NCBI RefSeq assembly: GCF_009380155.1
Contig: NZ_WHUV01000001.1
Coordinates: 992,001-1,056,000, forward strand
Reading direction: 5' to 3'
Source: Pseudomonas piscis
GTDB lineage: Bacteria; Pseudomonadota; Gammaproteobacteria; Pseudomonadales; Pseudomonadaceae
Length of the DNA stretch: 64,000 nt
Shown here piece by piece: positions 7,329 through 15,481 of this stretch (its first letter is position 1; each line of letters begins with the position of its first letter). The notes below the pieces were generated by a model that did not search any database, had not been told where the DNA came from, and was given only the letters and a program-made list of their open reading frames with translations. Position numbers and translations under genes: made by a program.

Positions 7329-8495
7329 ATGGCTGAGGTTTTGAACTTCGAGCACAACGGCATTACCGTCAATGCCAGCGAATCCCCCGAGGCCATGGGT
7401 GGCCTGGGCGACAACGTCATCGGCCTGGTGGGCACCGCGCCCAACGCCCATGCCTCGCTGGCCAAGAACACGCCGATCCGCATCAGCAACTTCAGCACCC
7501 AGGCGTTGCTGGACCCCACCGGCGCCGAGGCCGGCACGCTGTTCCAGGCGGTGCTGCAGATCCTCAAGGTGGTCAAGGTGCCGGTCTACGTGGTGATCGT
7601 CGACGAGGGCGCGACCCCGGCCGACACCCTGAACAACGTGATCGGCGGCGACGAGGCGGTGACCGGGCGCAAGCTGGGCCTGGCGGCCCTGAGCAGCGTG
7701 CCCGAGGACCTGACCATCATCGGCGCCCCGGGCTTCACCGGCAGCAAGGCGGTGGCCGGTGAGTTCGCCGCGTTCGGCAAGCGCATCAAGGCGCGGGTGG
7801 TCCTCGATGGCAAGGATGCCTCGGTGGCCGACCAGGTGGCGTACAGCAAGGAACTGGGCGGCGCCGACCTGGGCTTCGACCGTTGCCTGGTGGTGCACAA
7901 CCTGCCGGCGGTGTACTCCAAGGCGGCCAAGGCCAATGTGTTCCTGGCCCCGTCGAGCCTGGCCATCGCGGCCCTGGCCAAGGTCAAGCAGTGGGAGAGC
8001 CCGGGTAACCAGGTGACCTTCGCCGAAGATGTTTCGCGCAGCGTGGAATACAACATCCTCGACACCTCCACCGAGGGCGACCTGCTCAACCGCTACGGCA
8101 TCAGCTACTACGCACGCACCGTGCTGGGCGGCTTCTCGCTGCTGGGCAACCGCTCCATCACCGGCAAGTTCATCAGCTACGTCGGCCTGGAGGACGCCAT
8201 CAGCCGCAAGCTGGTCAAGGCCGGGCAGAAGGCCATGGCCAAGAACCTGACCAAGTCGTTCATGGACCAGGAGGTCAAGCGCATCAACGACTGGCTGCAA
8301 ACCCTGGTGGCCGACGAGACCATCCCGGGCGGCAAGGTCTACCTGCACCCCGAGCTCAACAGCGTCGAGAAGTACAAGAACGGCACCTGGTACGTGGTCA
8401 TCGACTACGGCCGCTACGCGCCGAACGAGCACATGATTTATCAACTCAATGCCCGCGATGAAATCATCGAGCAGTTCCTGGAGGACGTTCTCTAA
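7329..8495 (+). CDS. Contractile tail sheath protein (P2 gpFI-like)
   Basis: The 388-residue protein matches the size and sequence style of P2 FI/R-pyocin sheath: FEHNGITVNASESPEA at the start, GLVGTAP near residue 30, and a C-terminal domain with TWYVVIDYGRYAPNEH. The sheath contracts to drive the tube through the target envelope. It overlaps the tube gene by one base. Sheath and tube normally need the highest expression, and codon use here is strongly biased to C- and G-ending codons. Confidence 0.95.
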   Translation: MAEVLNFEHNGITVNASESPEAMGGLGDNVIGLVGTAPNAHASLAKNTPIRISNFSTQALLDPTGAEAGTLFQAVLQILKVVKVPVYVVIVDEGATPADTLNNVIGGDEAVTGRKLGLAALSSVPEDLTIIGAPGFTGSKAVAGEFAAFGKRIKARVVLDGKDASVADQVAYSKELGGADLGFDRCLVVHNLPAVYSKAAKANVFLAPSSLAIAALAKVKQWESPGNQVTFAEDVSRSVEYNILDTSTEGDLLNRYGISYYARTVLGGFSLLGNRSITGKFISYVGLEDAISRKLVKAGQKAMAKNLTKSFMDQEVKRINDWLQTLVADETIPGGKVYLHPELNSVEKYKNGTWYVVIDYGRYAPNEHMIYQLNARDEIIEQFLEDVL

Positions 8496-9001
8496 TGTTT
8501 ACCAACCGAGTCAGACAGGCCATCGCGGCCACCCTGCAAGGCCTGCCGCTGTCGGCGACGGTGGAGGAGTTCACGCCACCGAAGATCGAGTTCGAGATGC
8601 AGGAAATGCGTGGCGGGCGTTTCATCGGCGAGGAAATGGCCAAGGGCGGCAAGGTCCTGGGGGCCAAGCTGGTGCTGCAAGGCGCAGGTCCGGAAGTCAT
8701 GCTGGCCCTGGGCGTCAGCGTGGGTGACGACATCCTGCTCAACGTCCGGGAAGCCGGGCAGGACCAGGACGGCAACACCTACTTCGTCTACCACACCGTG
8801 GGCGGCAAGCTGAAGTCGCTGGAAGAGGCCCCGCTGAAGATGGGCGACCAGCCCAAGACCACCCTGGACTTGAGCTGCCGTACCTACAACCGCCTGGAAA
8901 ACGGCGTGCCGGTGATCGACGTCGATGTGCGCACCCAGAAGTTCATGCTCAACGGGGTCGACATCCTCGGCGCGGCGCGGCGTGCGGTGTTGCTGCCCTA
9001 A
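8495..9001 (+). CDS. Major tail tube protein (P2 gpFII-like)
   Basis: The 168-residue protein begins MFTNRVRQAIAATLQG and contains EFTPPKIEFEMQEMRGGRF, both typical of the FII/R-pyocin tube. The C-terminal VIDVDVRTQKFMLNGVD motif is also family-like. It builds the rigid inner tube that punctures and depolarises the target cell. It directly follows the sheath gene. Confidence 0.95.
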   Translation: MFTNRVRQAIAATLQGLPLSATVEEFTPPKIEFEMQEMRGGRFIGEEMAKGGKVLGAKLVLQGAGPEVMLALGVSVGDDILLNVREAGQDQDGNTYFVYHTVGGKLKSLEEAPLKMGDQPKTTLDLSCRTYNRLENGVPVIDVDVRTQKFMLNGVDILGAARRAVLLP

Positions 9002-9050
9002 AAGGCGCGACCCTTCCTTGCCAATGCCGGTCAGTCAAGCGCGGTGATCC

Positions 9051-9155
9051 CCTGTAGGAGCAGCCGGTCGACGCTCGATTGCTCGCGAGGGGCGTTAAAG
9101 CCAGTGGATAAACCCTGTTCCCTTGAGTCCATCGCGGGCCAGCCTCGCTCCTGCA
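9051..9155. repeat. REPIN-like inverted repeat inside the tailocin operon
   Basis: The element begins CCTGTAGGAGCAGCCGG, runs through TCGACGCTCGATTGCTCGCG, then has an unrelated centre, then GAGTCCATCGCGGGCCAGCC and GCTCCTGCA. The ends are inverted repeats (TGTAGGAGC against GCTCCTGCA). The same two arms appear, in the opposite orientation, at 31199-31307. This is the pattern of Pseudomonas REP doublets (REPINs). It lies between the tube gene and gpE. Confidence 0.8.
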
Positions 9156-9259
9156 AGTTCCCCAACTGACCGGCATTGCCCTTCCATGCCGCCGGTGCCT
9201 GCCGGGTCCTGCCCGACTTGCCGTCGGCGGCGTTTTTGTTTTTCCAAGGAATTGATCTC

Positions 9260-9829
9260 ATGTCCTGGACACCTCCGGTCCATGTGCTGCTGGCGCCGAT
9301 TACCGGCGACGATGGCAGCACCCTTGAGCGGATCGCGCTCAAACCTTTGTTCTACGCTGCGCAAAAAGACGCCCTGGCCCGTGCCGGGGATGATGAAGAC
9401 GATCAGTTCTTCGCCCTGGCCAAGCTCGCCACGGGGCTGTCCGACAAGGAGCTGGACCAGCTCAAGCGTCCGGACTACGTGAGCATTGCCCAGTACGTAC
9501 ACGATATGTCGACCCGTCCGACTTCTTACTTTCTGGAGCAGGGCGAGCAGGCCGACCCGGACCAGGTACCGCTGCTGTTGCCGCTGGACCTGGCCGGCCA
9601 GGGCCGGACCTCGCTGACCCTGGAAATGCCAGCGCTGCGCGCGACCAAGGTGATGAAGAAACTCGCGACGCCCAAGGAACGGGCCGAGTTCATCACTGCC
9701 CATTGCACCGGTCTGATGATCCCGGACCTGGCCATGCTGACCGTGCCGGACTGGACCCAGTTGCAGGTGCGCATCGACGATTTTTTAAACAAACCGGCGG
9801 ACTTCTTTCGCAGCGCGACATCGAAGTGA
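9260..9829 (+). CDS. Tail assembly chaperone gpE (zero-frame product)
   Basis: The 189-residue protein starts at ATG 9260 behind AAGGAATTG. It lies between the tube and tape-measure genes, where P2-like tails encode gpE. The part ending ALRATKVMKKLATPKERAEF is typical of this chaperone class. Near the 3' end it carries a strong slippery sequence that would fuse it to a -1 frame tail. The chaperone coats the tape measure during tail assembly. The longer frame from 9176 lacks a Shine-Dalgarno and enters the REP region. Confidence 0.85.
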   Translation: MSWTPPVHVLLAPITGDDGSTLERIALKPLFYAAQKDALARAGDDEDDQFFALAKLATGLSDKELDQLKRPDYVSIAQYVHDMSTRPTSYFLEQGEQADPDQVPLLLPLDLAGQGRTSLTLEMPALRATKVMKKLATPKERAEFITAHCTGLMIPDLAMLTVPDWTQLQVRIDDFLNKPADFFRSATSK

Positions 9830-9951
9830 TCCTCGATGTGGTGCCGCTGATCTACTCGGTGACCGAGGCCGAGATCCTGGAGTGGGACGCCGGCAAGGCA
9901 ATGCGTCGCTACGACATAGCGATGACCCGCCTGGGCCTGAACAAGGAGTAG
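9260..9951 (+). CDS. Predicted gpE+E' fusion made by -1 ribosomal frameshift
   Basis: If ribosomes slip back one base at 9781-9790 they continue in an open -1 frame to the stop at 9949-9951, giving about 230 residues. The added tail reads FKQTGGLLSQRDIEVILDVV and ends TRLGLNKE, with no Shine-Dalgarno start of its own. This copies the E/E' (G/GT) arrangement conserved in long-tailed phages. The call rests on the slip site and frame layout; the fusion protein itself is inferred. Confidence 0.8.
9781..9790 (+). other. Programmed -1 frameshift slippery site
   Basis: The bases TTTTTTAAAC contain two overlapping in-frame heptamers of the X_XXY_YYZ kind: T_TTT_TTA (zero-frame codons TTT TTA) and T_TTA_AAC (codons TTA AAC). 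Both are among the most efficient known slip sites. The site lies 39 bases before the zero-frame stop of gpE, and the -1 frame stays open to 9951. Confidence 0.85.
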
Positions 9952-9957
9952 CGTGCG

Positions 9958-12459
9958 ATGGCACAAGGTAACTTTTCCCTGAGGTTCGCCGCGGTGCAGC
10001 AGGCTGGCGGATTGTCCGCCGATGTTGCAGCGACGTTGCAGTGGTCGGCCCCTTTGCCGGAGCGCGATGGCGCCCTTGGCGGCGGGCTCAGGCAACTGGT
10101 TCGTGGGCAGGAACGACTGCTGGCGGTGGTCGAATCCCTAAGGGGCGTGCTGGTCTCCCAGCGTTCGTTGCTGATGACCCTCAATGACCGCCAGGTCCTG
10201 GCCGCACCTGCTGCGACGCAGCCAGCCAAGGCCTCGGTGCTGGACAACAAGCCCCTGAGCCATCTCAAGCCGGCCATCGGCCTGGATACCGCGATGGTGG
10301 AGCTCAAGCGGGTGCTGCCGCTGACTGCCGAGCAGCAGCGGCAGATGGTGGAGCAGCATATCAAGCTGGCCAACGAACCCCTGGTGGCCCCCACCGGCGC
10401 CACCGCCACTGACCTGGCACGAGTCGGGCTGGCGGCGGCCAAGGCCGGGGTCGGCGTCGAGGGTTCGGGCGCTTCGGCCCAATACCAGCCGCAGCAGGTG
10501 CTGGACTTTGCCCGGGATGCGGCGCTGGTCGGCTCCGGCCTGGAGTTGAAGGTCAAGCAGGCGGGGGACTTGCTGTTGGGCTGGCGCAGTGCGATGCAAC
10601 TCGACCGAGGTCAACGCCTGGACCTGGCCGATGCCACCCAGCACCTGGGCAGCGGGCTCAAGGTCTCGGCGGCGGACATCGGTTCGATCCTCGGCCGTTA
10701 TGGCGGCAATGCCGTGGCCGCGGGCATGACCCCGGAACAAGCGGCCGCGCTGCTGGCCGCCTTGCTCAAGTCGGGGGCTGACCAGGCCAGCGCCGGAGTG
10801 GCATTGGCCCAGTTCAGCCAGGCCCTGGTCCAGGGTGACAAGGCCTCGCCGGACCAGCTTGCGGCCTGGCGTGAGCTCAAGCTCGATCCACGAGCCGTGG
10901 CTCGCGATATGCAAACCCAGGCACCGCAGACGATCCAGGCGGTGCTCGCGGCGTTGCAGGCACGACCGGCCGAACGCCAGGGCGCCATCGCCGCGCAGCT
11001 GTTCGCCGACAATGGTGCGTTGCAGGCGCTGTTGCCACGCCTGGACGGGCTGGCCCAGGCCTTTGCCCTGGTGGCGGACAAGCCGCAGTACGCCAGCTCG
11101 CTGCGGGATGGCCAGGGGGCGGTGGCCAAGGCTGCCCAGGAGGCCGCGCAAACGCCCCAGGCCCAGTGGAACCGCCTCGATGCCCAGGTTGATGGCTTCA
11201 AGAGCTCCGTGGGTTCGGCGGTGCTGGCCGACTATGGCAGTTCGTTGACCGGCGCTGGGGCGGTGCTGCAGAAGTTCGGCGAGCTGGCGCAGATGTTCCC
11301 TCATGTGGCCGCTGCCTTGGCGGTCTCGGTGGCTGCGGTTTCGGCGCTGGTGAAGCTCAAGGGCCTCTACACCGATGTCCGTGACCTGTTCTCGTTGGGC
11401 AAGAAGCCTCGCGGGCCCCAACCTCCGGCGGGAGGGGCGGGTGGCGGTGGTATTCGCTCACGGCTGGGCCCGGTGTTCTCGCGCATGGCGGGCACGGTTG
11501 CGAACCTGGCCGGCAGGAGCGCGGCCGCCGTGCAAGCGGCGGGCAGGGGGCTGGGCGCGACGGTGTCTGGCCTCGGGACCCGGCTGGCCGCGATGACCCG
11601 GCAGGCCTCTGCCAGGGTGGCTGCCGGCGCCGGGCAGCTGTCATCGCGGTTGGCCGGCACGGTGTCGAACCTGGCTGGCAGGAGCGCGGCCGCCGTGCAA
11701 GCGGCGGGCAGGGGGCTGGGCGCGGCGGTGTCTGGCCTCGGGACGCGGCTGGCCGCGATGACCCGACAGGCTTCTGCCAGGGTGGCTGCCGGCGCCGGCC
11801 AGCTGTCATCGCGGTTGGGAACAGCGATGTCCGGGTTGGCCACCCGAGCGGCGGCCATGGCGCGCCTGGCCGCTGAGCGAGTGGGTTCCACGGTGGGCCG
11901 GCGTTTGTCCGGCAACGCCCCGCGACTTCCAGGAGGGGGCGGGGGCCGGCTGATGGGCAAGTTGTTCCGGCCCTTGAGCCTGATCGAGGCTGGAGTCGAC
12001 CTGGTACAAGGCTGGCGCGAGGGTGACTCCGGCAAGGTCGGCGCCGCCGTGGGTTCGGTCGGCGGTGGCCTGGCAGGCACGTATGCCGGGGCCAGCGCCG
12101 GAGCGGCGATCGGCACGCTGATCTTCCCGGGTGTCGGTACTGCCATCGGTGGCCTGTTGGGTGGTGCCCTGGGCGGCCTGGCCGGTGGCGAGACCGGTAC
12201 CTGGCTCGGTGACAAGCTTGGGCGTCAGGCGGACCGCCTGGCCGCGCCGGCGGCGGTCAGCCAGAACCTGGCGGCGGCGCAGGCGGAGAACCGGCAGATC
12301 AACTTTGCCCCGGTGGTGCATATCCACGGCCAGGACCAGGCCAGTGCCCAGCAACTGGCCGACCGGGTGGTGCAGCAACTGCAGGCGCAGTGGCTGCCGC
12401 TGGCGGGCGATTCACTGGCCGTGCGGCGTGGCGCGGCGTTGACCGATGGAGTGGCGTGA
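9958..12459 (+). CDS. Tail tape measure protein
   Basis: The 833-residue protein is the longest in the module and sits after gpE and before gpU, the tape measure position. It is mostly helical and Ala/Gln-rich. Around residues 680-770 there is a glycine-zipper hydrophobic stretch (GAAIGTLIFPGVGTAIGG), typical of tape measures that act in the target membrane. Residues 511-565 and 566-620 are a nearly exact tandem duplication, followed by a degenerate third copy. Tape length sets tail length. It overlaps gpU by one base. Confidence 0.92.
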   Translation: MAQGNFSLRFAAVQQAGGLSADVAATLQWSAPLPERDGALGGGLRQLVRGQERLLAVVESLRGVLVSQRSLLMTLNDRQVLAAPAATQPAKASVLDNKPLSHLKPAIGLDTAMVELKRVLPLTAEQQRQMVEQHIKLANEPLVAPTGATATDLARVGLAAAKAGVGVEGSGASAQYQPQQVLDFARDAALVGSGLELKVKQAGDLLLGWRSAMQLDRGQRLDLADATQHLGSGLKVSAADIGSILGRYGGNAVAAGMTPEQAAALLAALLKSGADQASAGVALAQFSQALVQGDKASPDQLAAWRELKLDPRAVARDMQTQAPQTIQAVLAALQARPAERQGAIAAQLFADNGALQALLPRLDGLAQAFALVADKPQYASSLRDGQGAVAKAAQEAAQTPQAQWNRLDAQVDGFKSSVGSAVLADYGSSLTGAGAVLQKFGELAQMFPHVAAALAVSVAAVSALVKLKGLYTDVRDLFSLGKKPRGPQPPAGGAGGGGIRSRLGPVFSRMAGTVANLAGRSAAAVQAAGRGLGATVSGLGTRLAAMTRQASARVAAGAGQLSSRLAGTVSNLAGRSAAAVQAAGRGLGAAVSGLGTRLAAMTRQASARVAAGAGQLSSRLGTAMSGLATRAAAMARLAAERVGSTVGRRLSGNAPRLPGGGGGRLMGKLFRPLSLIEAGVDLVQGWREGDSGKVGAAVGSVGGGLAGTYAGASAGAAIGTLIFPGVGTAIGGLLGGALGGLAGGETGTWLGDKLGRQADRLAAPAAVSQNLAAAQAENRQINFAPVVHIHGQDQASAQQLADRVVQQLQAQWLPLAGDSLAVRRGAALTDGVA
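11488..11817 (+). repeat. 165-bp tandem duplication within tape measure gene
   Basis: Two adjacent in-frame 165-bp units (11488-11652 and 11653-11817) are nearly identical at the DNA level. Each encodes 55 residues running from AGTV to LSSRL, with only a few substitutions (e.g. VANLAG/VSNLAG, GLGATV/GLGAAV). A third, weaker copy (GLATRAAAMARLAAERVG) follows. The high DNA identity points to a recent duplication or ongoing conversion. Confidence 0.92.
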
Positions 12460-12842
12460 TGAAACAACAAATGGCATTGGGAGATTTCATCTTCGGCCTG
12501 TCCCGCAGCTTTGCCTATGACTCCCTGGTGCGTACCACCGATGGGGGCTGGAAGCCCCTGAACATCCTGGTGAGCAAACCCCGGACCAACCAGGGCGGGC
12601 AGGCCCTGGAAACCTTGAAGATCACCGGCAAGGCCATGTACGGCGTGGCCATGGCGCGCCTCGACGAGTTGCGTGCCTTGCAGGCCCGCCGCGTGCCGCT
12701 GCCGTTGATCGACGGCGTGGGGCGCAATTGGGGGCGCTGGGTGATCAAGAGCGTCACCGAAACCCAGAGTTCGGTCATCGACGACGGTACGGCGATGCTG
12801 ATCGATTGGGTGCTGGATCTGGAGGAGTTCGCCAATGCGTAG
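12459..12842 (+). CDS. Tail protein U (P2 gpU-like)
   Basis: The 127-residue protein begins MKQQMALGDFIFGLS and contains ALETLKITGKAMYGVAMAR and WVIKSVTETQS, matching gpU. gpU acts at the tail terminus or in tail completion. The start ATG shares its A with the tape measure stop codon, so the in-frame extension to 12390 is rejected. It overlaps gpX by eight bases. Confidence 0.9.
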   Translation: MKQQMALGDFIFGLSRSFAYDSLVRTTDGGWKPLNILVSKPRTNQGGQALETLKITGKAMYGVAMARLDELRALQARRVPLPLIDGVGRNWGRWVIKSVTETQSSVIDDGTAMLIDWVLDLEEFANA

Positions 12843-13047
12843 GGCTCGAAGCATCGCCGGCGATTCGGCGAACCTGTTGCTGTACCGCGAATTGGCCCGC
12901 AGCGACGACGAGGTCGAGGAGGCGTTCTGGCGCCTCAATCCCGGGCTCGCGGAGTTGGGGCCGGTGCTGCCGGCCGGAGTCTGGGTGCTGCTGCCGGAAG
13001 TGGAAGCGCGGCCGCGGGCGCTGGCGCCGGTTTCGGCCTGGGATTGA
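12835..13047 (+). CDS. Tail protein X (LysM-like, P2 gpX)
   Basis: The 70-residue protein has the short gpX/LysM-like pattern with EEAFWRLNPGLAELG and LPAGVWVLLPE. It lies between U and D in the order U-X-D of P2-like tails. gpX is a small baseplate or tail-tip component. Ends 9 bases before gpD. Confidence 0.9.
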   Translation: MRRARSIAGDSANLLLYRELARSDDEVEEAFWRLNPGLAELGPVLPAGVWVLLPEVEARPRALAPVSAWD

Positions 13048-13056
13048 GGAGGCCAC

Positions 13057-14067
13057 ATGACACTTGGATTTACACCCGTGGTGGAGATCTACGGCGCCAA
13101 CTCGGAGCTGATCATGCAGCGCTTGCTGGATTGGCAGCATGTGGATGCCGCGGGCATCGAGTCCGACCAGCTCAAGCTGACCCTGGACATCGAGGGCCTG
13201 GAGGGCCTGCCGAGCCTGGGCGGGAAGATCGGCTTGCGGGTCGGCTATCGGGAAACCGGGTTGGTGGACAAGGGCTTGTTCGTGGTGAACCAGCGCACCC
13301 CGTTGCTGTTCCCCATGCGCTTGAAGCTGGTGGCCACTGCCGCGCCCTTTGGCGCGGCCGATGAGAGTGGTTTCCGCCAGCGTCGCAGTGCCAGTCATGG
13401 GCCAACAACCCTGGGCGCATTGTTTCGCCAACTGGTCAGCCGCCATGGTTTTTCGCCCCGGGTGGCTCCGGAGCTCGAAGGCAAGGTGATCGAGCACATC
13501 GACCAGTCCAACGAGACCGACATGGGCTTCCTGACGCGCCTGGCTCGGCGCTACGACGCGGTCACCAAGCCGATCAACGGGCTCTATGTGCTGGCCCGCA
13601 GCGGCCAGGTCAAGTCCCTCTCGGGCAAGCCGCTGGAAGATGTGACGCTGAGCGTGACCCGTGACAACCGACCGGGGGACCGGGCCTTCATCACCGCCTC
13701 ACTCGATGAGGAAGCACGGATGAAGTACAGCGGTTGCATCACTGCCTGGTGGGATGGCGCCGCAGGCCAGGAGCGACGGGTGAGCCTGGGGATCAAGCCG
13801 TTCAAGACCTTGCGCCAGCGGTATCAGAGCGAGGCCGAGGCGCGGGCAGCGGCGGAAGGCGAGATACGCAAGCTGGAGCGGGCGGCGCGCAAGGTCAACA
13901 TCGACTGCCCGGGCAATCCCGCCCTGGCGGCCGAAGGCTTGCTGCTGCTGGATTCAAGCTGGCCGGGGTTCATGCAGGGGCGCTGGTCGATCGACAAGGT
14001 GACGGCCAGCGGCAGCCACGAGCAGAGCTATCGCTGCCTGGTGCATGCCAGTTGCATTGGCGCCTAG
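13057..14067 (+). CDS. Baseplate hub protein D (P2 late control protein D-like)
   Basis: The 336-residue protein matches gpD: LKLTLDIEGLEGLPSLG near residue 35, SNETDMGFLTRLARRYDA near residue 150, and a C-terminal SYRCLVHASC end. gpD forms the central hub that holds the spike. It is the last recognisable structural gene of the tail module. The genes after it are not standard P2 tail genes. Confidence 0.92.
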   Translation: MTLGFTPVVEIYGANSELIMQRLLDWQHVDAAGIESDQLKLTLDIEGLEGLPSLGGKIGLRVGYRETGLVDKGLFVVNQRTPLLFPMRLKLVATAAPFGAADESGFRQRRSASHGPTTLGALFRQLVSRHGFSPRVAPELEGKVIEHIDQSNETDMGFLTRLARRYDAVTKPINGLYVLARSGQVKSLSGKPLEDVTLSVTRDNRPGDRAFITASLDEEARMKYSGCITAWWDGAAGQERRVSLGIKPFKTLRQRYQSEAEARAAAEGEIRKLERAARKVNIDCPGNPALAAEGLLLLDSSWPGFMQGRWSIDKVTASGSHEQSYRCLVHASCIGA

Positions 14068-14123
14068 GTGGCTCGTAGCTCGGACCTGGTGGACTGGGCG
14101 GTTGAAATCAAAGGAATTGCAAG

Positions 14124-14300
14124 ATGCTCAAAGAGTGCAGATGCGGTAGTTGCAAACGACTGCTCGCCCGGGTGGGCGAGTTCACGGAGCTCCAGATCAA
14201 GTGTTCGCGTTGCGGCACCTTGAATCATGTGAAGGGCTTGAACCTCGGGCGATCGCCATCGAGCGACATGGCTGCGCAATCCAGCGCGCCAGATCATTGA
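14124..14300 (+). CDS. Com-like zinc-ribbon protein (58 aa)
   Basis: A 58-residue frame starts at ATG 14124 behind AAAGGAATTG. It contains two CxxC pairs (Cys7/Cys10 and Cys27/Cys30) in the spacing of the phage Mu Com zinc ribbon, ending with CSRCGTLNHVKGLN. Mu Com binds the mom mRNA and switches on its translation. No modification gene is visible nearby, so its target here is unknown. The product is shorter than common ORF cut-offs and would be easily missed. Its stop nearly touches the next gene, suggesting they are co-expressed. Confidence 0.78.
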   Translation: MLKECRCGSCKRLLARVGEFTELQIKCSRCGTLNHVKGLNLGRSPSSDMAAQSSAPDH

Positions 14301-14317
14301 ACTCAATAGGTGAAACT

Positions 14318-14680
14318 GTGGAAGCTGCAAAAATCGGTAAACACTTTCGTGCGCTGTACCCCAATGGGAGCGTGGTGCAATTGGTCGCCCCCTCGGAGAA
14401 CACCGACGGCCTGTGCATTCGCTACGCCAACGCCGCCGCCGGCAACGGCTATGTGAACCTCTATGCCTCGCCCAAGGCACCTTCGAGCCCGGGCGATATC
14501 GACACTCGCATTGTCTTTTGCAGCAACAACCCGGGGCGTGCCGGCGAGCAATCCCAGGTGTTCTTGCCCTATCCGCTGCTGATTCCCGCAGGACACGGTA
14601 TCTGGGCCAGTAGCGGCAGCTTCCAGGCTGGCGCGGCTCCCACTGGTGGCCTGGGGCTGTCGTGGGATTTGCTGGGCTGA
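14318..14680 (+). CDS. Small tailocin-cassette protein of unknown function, copy A
   Basis: The 120-residue protein starts at GTG 14318, with Shine-Dalgarno AGGTGA six bases upstream; the frame extends further 5' without a good start signal. No signal peptide, membrane helix or catalytic motif is seen. It is rich in Gly, Ser and Tyr and probably beta-structured. It is homologous to the protein at 15167: both begin ME...G..F, share IR........G...LY.S.K, and end LPY..LIPAG.G.W. Function unknown. Confidence 0.68.
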   Translation: MEAAKIGKHFRALYPNGSVVQLVAPSENTDGLCIRYANAAAGNGYVNLYASPKAPSSPGDIDTRIVFCSNNPGRAGEQSQVFLPYPLLIPAGHGIWASSGSFQAGAAPTGGLGLSWDLLG

Positions 14681-14833
14681 CGCCAGGGGCGGGACGGCCT
14701 TCGACCTGCCCGGGCATTGTTTTGCATCATCAACGACCGGCAGGGCGGTGATCTGCCGCACGGCTGGCCGGGTGCAAAAACTTCCCGGACAAGGGTGTCC
14801 GGGGAGACATTCAAATCGCAAGGAGAAACAAAC

Positions 14834-15016
14834 ATGGCTGAGAAATACATTTCGGTTACCGCGGTGAACGGCCAGGCGGCGCTGGTCTCCGTAGGCAGCG
14901 TTTCCAAGGTGATCGACCAGGGCAACTACCGGGTGATCTACCAGGGCTCGGACACCAACAACTACCAGGTCACCAATACCCTGGCTTCGTTGAAAGTGGC
15001 GCTGAACGCAGTGTAG
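14834..15016 (+). CDS. Small hypothetical protein (60 aa) of tailocin cassette
   Basis: The 60-residue product starts at ATG 14834 with a textbook Shine-Dalgarno (AAGGAG, 14820-14825). It is beta-prone (YISVTAVNG, YRVIYQGSD) and ends in LASLKVALNAV. There is no signal peptide. It lies between the two homologous cassette proteins. I recognise no family. The strong ribosome site and the absence of frame damage support a real gene. Confidence 0.6.
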   Translation: MAEKYISVTAVNGQAALVSVGSVSKVIDQGNYRVIYQGSDTNNYQVTNTLASLKVALNAV

Positions 15017-15166
15017 GTACTGTGGCGAGCCTGAGAAGGTGAGCGCTGTTCGCTCCGGATCCGATGTCTTCGAGGCCAGACACCGGATGCTGTGAAGGCC
15101 TGGAGCCTCGAGCGATCCATGTGGCATTCGCCGCTTTTTCATCAAACAACTTCAGGAACATGACCT

Positions 15167-15481
15167 ATGGAACCCATTCGAGTCGGCACTAAATTCATCA
15201 ATCACAAAGGTTATGGCGATTCTCTGCATACTTTTATCGAACCTGCCCAGAATGTTTCTGGTGCAGTCATCCGGACCTGTTCTGTCAATGGTGGAACGCT
15301 TTATTGCAGTAGCGTCAAGCCAACGGGTTATTCATTGAATGCGACGCCCGCGTTCTTCTCCAACCCTCTTGGCGCCCACACCTTGCCCTATGAAGTGCTC
15401 ATTCCTGCAGGCCAGGGAGTGTGGTGGGCTCCGGTCAATTCAAACTCCAGCGCCATGCTGACCTACGATCTTCTCCCGTGA
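15167..15481 (+). CDS. Small tailocin-cassette protein of unknown function, copy B
   Basis: The 104-residue protein starts at ATG 15167 (MEPIRVGTKF). It is a divergent paralogue of the protein at 14318, with the same order of conserved stretches and the shared LPY..LIPAG.G.W end. The gene is visibly more A+T-rich than gpD, cinA or recA, which suggests later acquisition. It is the last gene of the island before cinA. Candidate roles are accessory particle protein or cargo, both speculative. Confidence 0.65.
   Translation: MEPIRVGTKFINHKGYGDSLHTFIEPAQNVSGAVIRTCSVNGGTLYCSSVKPTGYSLNATPAFFSNPLGAHTLPYEVLIPAGQGVWWAPVNSNSSAMLTYDLLP

Noticed and set aside
2..15481. Complete prophage
   Set aside because: Only tail, fibre and lysis genes are seen; no capsid, portal, terminase, integrase or attachment-site repeat. 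The region is better described as tailocin genes fixed beside cinA-recA.
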